Positions 59,196 to 64,000 of a stretch of 64,000 bases of DNA are shown here, piece after piece. The notes under the pieces are model-generated. The model searched no databases, was not told where the DNA came from, and saw only the letters and a list, made by a program, of their open reading frames with translations. Each line of letters opens with the position of its first letter. Position 1 is the stretch's first letter. The DNA lies in contig NZ_CP192056.1 of assembly GCF_050942215.1 (NCBI RefSeq), forward strand, positions 2,294,001 to 2,358,000, written 5' to 3'. Source of the stretch: Sphaerimonospora sp050942215. Its GTDB lineage: Bacteria > Actinomycetota > Actinomycetes > Streptosporangiales > Streptosporangiaceae. The translations under genes and the position numbers were made by a program.

Positions 59196-59615
59196 CGTCT
59201 GTCTTGGGTCGAGTCCAGAGGGATTGAGCAGAAATCTACTCACTGTCAATGAGAATGTCATAGCGTGCAATTATGGTCATCTAACAGCATCTATTATTGA
59301 CAACCGCAACCGTTGTTGCGACGCTGGGTAGCGTGATGTGTTTGGCCTGTAATGAGCCTTGACGGGTGGTGGGCACTGCACGCAACCCGCACGCCCCCGC
59401 CGATGGCTGATCTCCGGTAAGCGCTGACCTCTGCCGAAGCCGGAGTCAGGTGCGGGCAAAGGCGTGGGAAAGGCTGTCGTGTCGCTTCGGTCAGGGACCG
59501 CTCCGCTGATAACTCTGCTGCGAGCGCCGCCGATCATTCCGGTTGGCGGTGCCGGCCGTGTCCACGTCGGCTGTTGTAGCGCTCGCGATTCGGAACCGTT
59601 GGAAGGAGGGGTAGC
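59196..59615. other. Divergent regulatory region between the biosynthetic operon and the arsenic resistance genes
   Basis: 420 bases without a gene, AT-rich from 59200 to 59310. A palindrome CGCAAC-CGTT-GTTGCG (59305-59320) could be an operator. The right part is GC-rich and featureless up to the Shine-Dalgarno at about 59603. Confidence 0.45.
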
Positions 59616-60149
59616 GTGACCAGGTGCACGGGTTCGATCTCAGTGCCGAATCCTTCGGTCCTGCACGACGCGGGGGTACGACTCACCGTCGACTACTGGA
59701 CGGTGGCCATGAACGGGCAGGACTCCTGTGGCTCCTGCGATGCCACTCTCGCTACGCTCACAGAGGCGATCGAGATGATCCGCCCCCTGGCGACTCGGCT
59801 CGGCATCACCATTGATGTCCAGCCGCGTACGGTCGACAGATGGGCCGAGGCGATCGAGTATGGGATCAGTGCCTCGCCGACCATTCGTGCCGCGGGTGTC
59901 GAACTTCGTCCCTGTCACCCCGACGGTTCCGAGCACCGTCTGTGGACCTGGCGCGGCGAGACGGGTGCAGAGCTGCCCGTTGAAGCCGCCCTCGACGGTC
60001 TGCTCCGCGCGCTCGTCGCGCGCAGCGCGCAGCTCGGTGGCTTCCTCGCCGACGGTGGTCCATCTCCTTACATCCGGCAGCATCTCTCCACATCCCGGCA
60101 GCCGACGACAATCGGTGGTTCGTCTGGTTGCGGCACCGACTGTGCTTGA
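59616..60149 (+). CDS. DUF2703-like thioredoxin-fold protein of arsenic clusters
   Basis: A 177-residue protein. The N-terminal thioredoxin-like domain carries CGSC (QDSCGSCDATL, about 37-40) and a following ISASPTIRAAG, which corresponds to the cis-Pro loop. This is the pattern of DUF2703 proteins often encoded in arsenic operons. The C-terminal tail ends in GGSSGCGTDCA, another Cys pair. Possible role: thiol-disulphide exchange with ArsC or arsenic binding. GTG 59616 has AAGGAGGGG upstream. It heads the plus-strand resistance side of the island. Confidence 0.72.
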   Translation: MTRCTGSISVPNPSVLHDAGVRLTVDYWTVAMNGQDSCGSCDATLATLTEAIEMIRPLATRLGITIDVQPRTVDRWAEAIEYGISASPTIRAAGVELRPCHPDGSEHRLWTWRGETGAELPVEAALDGLLRALVARSAQLGGFLADGGPSPYIRQHLSTSRQPTTIGGSSGCGTDCA

Positions 60150-60293
60150 TCAGGTCACGATCGGCCTCAGAGGTTCGTCCGAAACCTCCGCGCCTGCCTC
60201 ATGCCATGTGACTTCCGCCCGTCTCATCGGCTGCTGACTGATTTCCTGGTTCATGGCAGCAAGGGGTATCGCGGAACGCATCGCCCTCAGCGA

Positions 60294-60576
60294 TCAAATC
60301 GGGGCGATGTGCTTGTCGAGTGAGTCGGCGTCGGCCTTCACCGTGTACACCTCCCACGGCTCACTCCCCGGGGCCGTGCACCCACGCCCTGTCCTGGGGG
60401 GCGTGGCAGCAGTGGCGCCGTAGTCCTCGAGATCGCCAGGGCCTCTTCAGGAGCTGCATCGCCATAGTGACCTGGTCGTGTTCTCGATCTCGACGCCGAG
60501 GTGGTCCCTCCGGGCCGGCTCGCCCTCCTCACCTTGCAGGAGGGCGAGCTTGAGTGGCGGCTCCATGTTCCAGGGT
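60294..60576 (-). pseudogene. Frameshifted ArsI/CadI-like glyoxalase-fold (VOC) remnant
   Basis: The minus strand reads MEPPLKLALLQ then DHLGVEIENT in one frame, then a shifted frame CCHAPQDRAWVHGPG, then SEPWEVYTVKADAD and a stop at 60294. These are ordered fragments of the VOC-family ArsI/CadI protein (NHLGVEV, CYAVQDKxWVxxPDG, PWEVYTV). ArsI cleaves C-As bonds of organoarsenicals. Its N-terminal third and reading frame are lost. The loss of a C-As lyase next to a proposed C-As-forming pathway is noteworthy. Confidence 0.65.
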
Positions 60577-60616
60577 CGACGCCGTCGTGGTACTCAGTGA
60601 TCACTTTGCTTGTGCA

Positions 60617-60643
60617 TCGAATAGATATGCATCTATATTGATG
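60617..60643 (+). promoter_or_regulatory. ArsR3 operator
   Basis: An imperfect 27-base palindrome from ATCGAATAGATATG to CATCTATATTGAT, about 40 bases before the arsR3 start, in a local AT-rich patch. It has the inverted ATC..GAT half-site layout of ArsR/SmtB operators. Confidence 0.65.
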
Positions 60644-60680
60644 GCAACTGAATTTGATCCACATCTATACCGGGTAGGAC

Positions 60681-61025
60681 GTGATGAAACCGCTGAGGCT
60701 ACTCGAGTGCAGTCCGCCGCTGGCACGCCAGCCCCTCGACGCCGAGCAGGCGGGCGCGGTGGCACAGGTGTTCAAGGCGCTGGGCGACCCGGTACGGCTG
60801 CGCATCGTCTCGATCGTGGCCAGCCATGCCGGTGGCGAGGTATGCGTATGTGACATCACCGGCGCCTTCGATCTGTCCCAGCCGACCATCAGCCACCACT
60901 TGAAGGTACTCAAAGACGTCGGACTGCTGACTTCTGAACGGCGCGCATCCTGGGTGTACTACCGGCTTGTCCCTGAGACCCTCAATGAGCTGTCGGCGCT
61001 GCTCAACGTGGCCGCCACCACCTGA
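60681..61025 (+). CDS. arsR: ArsR repressor with classic CVC motif (ArsR3)
   Basis: A 114-residue winged-helix repressor (VFKALGDPVRLRIVSIVAS; recognition DLSQPTISHHLKVLKDVGLL). The As(III) site is the classic EVCVCDIT, three-coordinate with an extra Cys at the N-terminus (LLECSPP). GTG 60681 or ATG 60684. It is 11 bases before acr3 and forms arsR-acr3-arsC, the core resistance operon, with its palindromic operator upstream. Confidence 0.93.
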   Translation: MMKPLRLLECSPPLARQPLDAEQAGAVAQVFKALGDPVRLRIVSIVASHAGGEVCVCDITGAFDLSQPTISHHLKVLKDVGLLTSERRASWVYYRLVPETLNELSALLNVAATT

Positions 61026-61036
61026 AGAGAGCAACC

Positions 61037-62134
61037 ATGTCCACCTCACGACTCGGTACCGTCCGGCCTGCCGGAGAGCAACCTCCAGGGGTGATCGGCG
61101 CACTGTCGGTGCTTGACCGGTTCCTGCCGGTATGGATCGGTATCGCGATGGCGGTCGGGCTGCTACTCGGCCGGGCCGTGCCCGGGCTGAACTCCGCACT
61201 GGATGCGGTGAAGATCGGTGAGATTTCACTGCCGATCGCGCTGGGCCTGCTGTTGATGATGTACCCGGTGCTGGCCAAGGTCCGCTACGACCGGCTGGAC
61301 ACGGTCACGCACGACCGAGGCATGCTTCTCGCCTCGCTGGTGCTCAACTGGCTGGTCGGCCCGGCGCTGATGTTCGCCCTGGCGTGGATCTTCCTGCCGG
61401 ACCTGCCCGAGTACCGCACCGGTCTGATCATCGTCGGGCTGGCCCGCTGCATCGCCATGGTGCTCATCTGGAACGACCTGGCCTGTGGCGACCGCGAGGC
61501 CGCCGCCGTCCTGGTCGCCCTCAACTCGATCTTCCAGGTGGTCGCCTTCGGCGCGCTGGGCTGGTTCTATCTGGAGGTCCTGCCCGGCTGGCTGGGACTT
61601 TCGCAGGCCGCATTGGAGGTCTCGGCCTGGGACATCGCCCAGTACGTGCTCATCTTTCTCGGCATCCCTCTGCTGGCCGGATACCTGTCGCGCCGGCTGG
61701 GGGAGCGTGCTCGCGGCCGGGAGTGGTACGAGCAGCGCTTCCTGCCCCGCGTCGGTCCGCTGGCCCTGTACGGACTGCTGTTCACCATCGTGATCCTGTT
61801 CGCCCTGCAGGGTCACACGATCACCTCTCAGCCTGGCGACGTCGCCCGCATCGCGCTGCCGCTGCTGGCCTACTTCACTCTCATGTGGGGTGGCTCGTTC
61901 GTCGCGGGTAAGGTGATCGGCCTGACCTACCAGCGCGCCACCACGCTGGCCTTCACTGCGGCGGGCAACAACTTCGAGCTGGCCATCGCCGTGGCGGTCG
62001 GCGTGTTCGGCGTCACCTCCGGCCAGGCGCTGGCCGGAGTGGTCGGCCCGCTCATCGAAGTCCCTGTCCTGGTCGCTCTGGTCTACGTCAGCCTGGCCGG
62101 CCGCCGCCTGTTCAAGGAGGCCGCCCATGTCTGA
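61037..62134 (+). CDS. acr3: ACR3-family arsenite efflux permease
   Basis: A 365-residue, ten-helix permease exporting As(OH)3. Family signatures are LARCIAMVLIWNDLACGDREAAAVLVALNS, with the essential Cys of ACR3 helix 4, and AGNNFELAIAVAVGVFG..GQALAGVVGPLIEVPVLVALVYV near the end. The AAGAGAG before the ATG is a weak Shine-Dalgarno. It overlaps arsC by eight bases. Confidence 0.95.
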   Translation: MSTSRLGTVRPAGEQPPGVIGALSVLDRFLPVWIGIAMAVGLLLGRAVPGLNSALDAVKIGEISLPIALGLLLMMYPVLAKVRYDRLDTVTHDRGMLLASLVLNWLVGPALMFALAWIFLPDLPEYRTGLIIVGLARCIAMVLIWNDLACGDREAAAVLVALNSIFQVVAFGALGWFYLEVLPGWLGLSQAALEVSAWDIAQYVLIFLGIPLLAGYLSRRLGERARGREWYEQRFLPRVGPLALYGLLFTIVILFALQGHTITSQPGDVARIALPLLAYFTLMWGGSFVAGKVIGLTYQRATTLAFTAAGNNFELAIAVAVGVFGVTSGQALAGVVGPLIEVPVLVALVYVSLAGRRLFKEAAHV

Positions 62135-62531
62135 CAAGCCCAGCGTGCTGTTCGTCTGCGTCCACAACGCCGGCCGTTCCCAGATGGCCGCCGGCTGGCT
62201 CAGCCATCTGGCCGGCGAGCGCATCGAGGCCCGTTCCGCCGGGTCGGTCCCTGCCGACCAGGTCAATCCGGTCGCTGTGGAGGCGATGAGCGAGGTGGGT
62301 ATCGACATCACCGCTGAGCACCCCAAAGTCCTGACCGTTGAGGCGGTCGAGACTTCTGATGTGGTCATCACGATGGGCTGCGATGACGCCTGCCCTATTT
62401 TTCCCGGCAAACGGTACGAGGACTGGAAGCTGGACGACCCGGCCGCGCAAGGTATCGAGGCCGTTCGAGCGATACGCGATGGGATACGCCGACGTGTAGA
62501 GCAGCTGATCGCGGAGTTGGACGGCACCTGA
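62127..62531 (+). CDS. arsC: Arsenate reductase ArsC (low-molecular-weight phosphatase fold)
   Basis: A 134-residue enzyme. The phosphatase-type P-loop VCVHNAGRSQMA supplies the nucleophilic Cys; MGCDDACP carries the resolving cysteines as in thioredoxin/mycothiol-linked ArsC; LDDPAAQ is the family Asp loop. It reduces arsenate to arsenite for ACR3 export. It also supplies arsenite to ArsM and possibly to the biosynthetic route. Confidence 0.95.
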   Translation: MSDKPSVLFVCVHNAGRSQMAAGWLSHLAGERIEARSAGSVPADQVNPVAVEAMSEVGIDITAEHPKVLTVEAVETSDVVITMGCDDACPIFPGKRYEDWKLDDPAAQGIEAVRAIRDGIRRRVEQLIAELDGT

Positions 62532-62580
62532 GCAGCGGTCGGCGCGATTCCTGCGACGTTCTCCTCCCGGTGTCACACGG

Positions 62581-62740
62581 GATGGGCGGAAGCGGGGGCC
62601 ACCAAGGCCCGCCAGATCGCCGCCCGCATCCACTTCGCCTCGTTGCCGGCGCCCTGGACGCCGGCCGATCACGACTTTTCGGCCCAGCCCGGCGCCGACG
62701 AGACGCTGATCCGCGAGCTGGGCACCGAAGTGTCTCGGTA
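62581..62740 (+). pseudogene. IS21-type IstB helper ATPase fragment
   Basis: About 50 readable residues, ARQIAARIHFASLPAPWTPA and FSAQPGADETLIRELGT, matching the N-terminal region of IstB-like ATP-binding proteins just before where the Walker A loop should come. After LGTE the resemblance ends and no P-loop follows. No IstA is visible. It is the scar of an IS21-family element at the edge of the arsC gene. The surrounding 540-base gap has otherwise only the operator at 62842. Confidence 0.6.
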
Positions 62741-62841
62741 CCGGTGCCGGTTGTGGTCATGGCACAGCCCTTCGTTCACGGGAACAGCTGTCATCCAGGG
62801 AGACGCCGAACGAGGCGGACGGATGCACTCATACCCTCTTA

Positions 62842-62859
62842 ATTAGACTCAGATCTAAT
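62842..62859 (+). promoter_or_regulatory. Palindromic operator upstream of the ArsO-like gene
   Basis: ATTAGA (62842-62847) and TCTAAT (62854-62859) with a 6-base centre, directly followed by TTGACA (62860-62865) as a -35 candidate. It has the AT-rich inverted form of ArsR-type sites. About 215 bases separate it from the ATG. Confidence 0.5.
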
Positions 62860-63073
62860 TTGACACGCTTCTAAACAGTGTGCAAAACTGAGCCTTGCTT
62901 CGACAAGCTTTGAAGTAGGGGGTGCGAGAGCGTTTTCGTTTGCGCTCGCCTTCTGACTGTCGGGCCCTCGTCTTCGACGAGTCCGCCCGACAGCCCCATC
63001 TGGCCACGAGCGCGGCCGAACCGCGGCGGACCGGGTGAATCCTGGCAATCAATCCGATACAGGAGGAACGACC

Positions 63074-64000
63074 ATGAGCAGTGGATGCTGCGGCTCGGAG
63101 GCTGGCCCCGCCGAGCAGGCCGTACAGGACGTCTACACCGAGCCGCTGGCGCTCCGGCCGCAGCTGGATAAGCTGCCGGTCGTGGTGATCGGCGCCGGAC
63201 CGGTCGGCCTGGCTGCCGCAGCCCATCTGACCGAGCGCGGACTGGACTTCCTCGTCCTGGAGTCCGGACCGCAGGTCGGGGCCTCGATCACGCAGTGGGG
63301 ACACGTCCGGACCTTCAGCCCGTGGAAGTATGACATCGACGCCGCCGCCCGCCGCCTGCTGGAGGCCGACGCCTGGGACGCGCCCGACCCCGACTGGCTA
63401 CCGACCGGGTCTGAGCTCGTCGAGCACTACCTCGCCCCGCTGGCCGCCCATCCCACGATCGCCCCGCATGTGCGATTTGAGGCGAAGGTAACCGGCATCA
63501 GCCGAGCCGGGGTCGACCGGGTCCGTACCGTTGGCCGCGAGCAGGCCCCGTTCGTGATCCGACTGGAAAGTGGGGAGGAGCTCACCGCCCGCGCTGTCAT
63601 CGACGCATCCGGCACCTGGAAGACGCCGAACGTGCTGGGGGCCTCTGGCCTCCCTGCCCACGGCGAGTATGACGCGGCAGCGTTCATCGATCACGCCCTT
63701 CCGGACGTACTCGGCGCCGATCGTGAACGCTATGCCGGAAGGCACACCCTGGTCGTGGGTGCGGGCCACTCAGCCGCTACCACTCTGCTGGCGCTGGCTC
63801 ACCTCGCTGAGGATGTCCCGGAAACTCGTATCACGTGGGCGATCCGTACCGGATCAGCCGCCCGTACCTATGGCGGCGGCGCGGCCGATGCCCTGCCGGC
63901 CCGGGGTGCTCTCGGTACACGCCTGCGCCGACTGGTCGAATCCGGCCGGATCACGTTGCTGACTGGTTTCTTCACCCACTCGATCACCCCCCACAGTCAG
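63074..64000 (+). CDS. ArsO-like flavin-dependent oxidoreductase (3' end cut by window)
   Basis: 309 residues visible; it continues beyond the window. The N-terminus MSSGCCGSEAG has a vicinal Cys pair. FAD-binding GxGxxG VVIGAGPVGLAAAAHL is at about 38-53, and a second dinucleotide site LVVGAGHSAATTLLAL at about 227-242. WKYDIDAAARRLL is characteristic of the arsenic-associated flavoprotein monooxygenase family ArsO. ArsO is linked to oxidation of arsenicals; its exact reaction is unsettled. Perfect AGGAGG lies six bases before ATG 63074. The CC motif recalls the small protein at 50563. Confidence 0.85.
   Translation, partial: MSSGCCGSEAGPAEQAVQDVYTEPLALRPQLDKLPVVVIGAGPVGLAAAAHLTERGLDFLVLESGPQVGASITQWGHVRTFSPWKYDIDAAARRLLEADAWDAPDPDWLPTGSELVEHYLAPLAAHPTIAPHVRFEAKVTGISRAGVDRVRTVGREQAPFVIRLESGEELTARAVIDASGTWKTPNVLGASGLPAHGEYDAAAFIDHALPDVLGADRERYAGRHTLVVGAGHSAATTLLALAHLAEDVPETRITWAIRTGSAARTYGGGAADALPARGALGTRLRRLVESGRITLLTGFFTHSITPHSQ

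Overview
The window is about 64 kb of very GC-rich DNA. Third codon positions are strongly G/C, GTG and TTG starts are common, and the gene families present (DUF3618, actinobacterial holin superfamily III, WS/DGAT, CbiX-like proteins, GH48/GH9/CBM2 cellulases) point to an actinomycete, most likely Streptosporangiales (Streptosporangium, Nonomuraea or Microbispora type). No rRNA, tRNA or CRISPR array was seen.

Left part (1-15 kb): a partial FAD-linked oxidase, a secreted M6 metalloprotease, a lipid/diacylglycerol kinase, a SWIM-zinc-finger/SNF2 helicase pair, a SAM methyltransferase, an AlkD-like DNA glycosylase, and a large uncharacterised protein translationally coupled to a lipoprotein. 15.4-21.7 kb is a cellulose-degradation locus on the minus strand: GH48 (CBM2-GH48), GH9 (GH9-CBM3c-CBM2), a truncated hydrolase tail with CBM2, and a one-module secreted CBM2 protein. 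Two CelR/CebR-type operators (TGGGAGCGCTCCCA) lie at the 5' end of the GH48 gene.

Middle part (21.9-44 kb): a holin-like/DUF3618 envelope pair, a LytS/LytTR two-component system followed by two DUF485-SSS carboxylate symporter pairs, a TetR regulator, a WS/DGAT acyltransferase, PolX, an esterase lipoprotein, a GNAT, NADP-glutamate dehydrogenase, a CbiX-like protein, an Fe-S-less molybdopterin oxidoreductase, a WxL-like/DUF916-like surface pair and a universal stress protein. Three copies of a fold-back repeat are scattered between 21.5 and 24.6 kb.

44-47.4 kb is a persulfide-response unit: a CstR-like CsoR-family repressor, a rhodanese-DUF2892 protein, and a TauE permease joined in frame to a persulfide dioxygenase. 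Each unit is preceded by a TACCCCCGGGGGTA palindrome.

47.6-64 kb is an arsenic island and the main discovery. Ordinary resistance genes (three ArsR repressors, ArsM fused to an acetyltransferase, ACR3, ArsC, an ArsO-like flavoprotein) surround a minus-strand run of genes. In transcription order these are a FomA-like kinase, an HppE-like (fosfomycin epoxidase) cupin, a small unknown, an SDR, an AroA homologue, a phosphoglycerate-mutase homologue, a phosphonopyruvate decarboxylase homologue and a PiT permease. AroA + iPGM + Ppd homologues are the known signature of arseno-organic biosynthesis in Streptomyces. HppE and FomA are the signature of fosfomycin. No PEP mutase and no Fom3 radical SAM methylase is present. 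The simplest reading is a pathway to an arsonic-acid analogue of fosfomycin or a related epoxy/oxidised arsonate, with dedicated arsenic sensing, uptake, resistance and self-protection. Pseudogenes and an IS21 remnant at the right edge show that the island has been rearranged.
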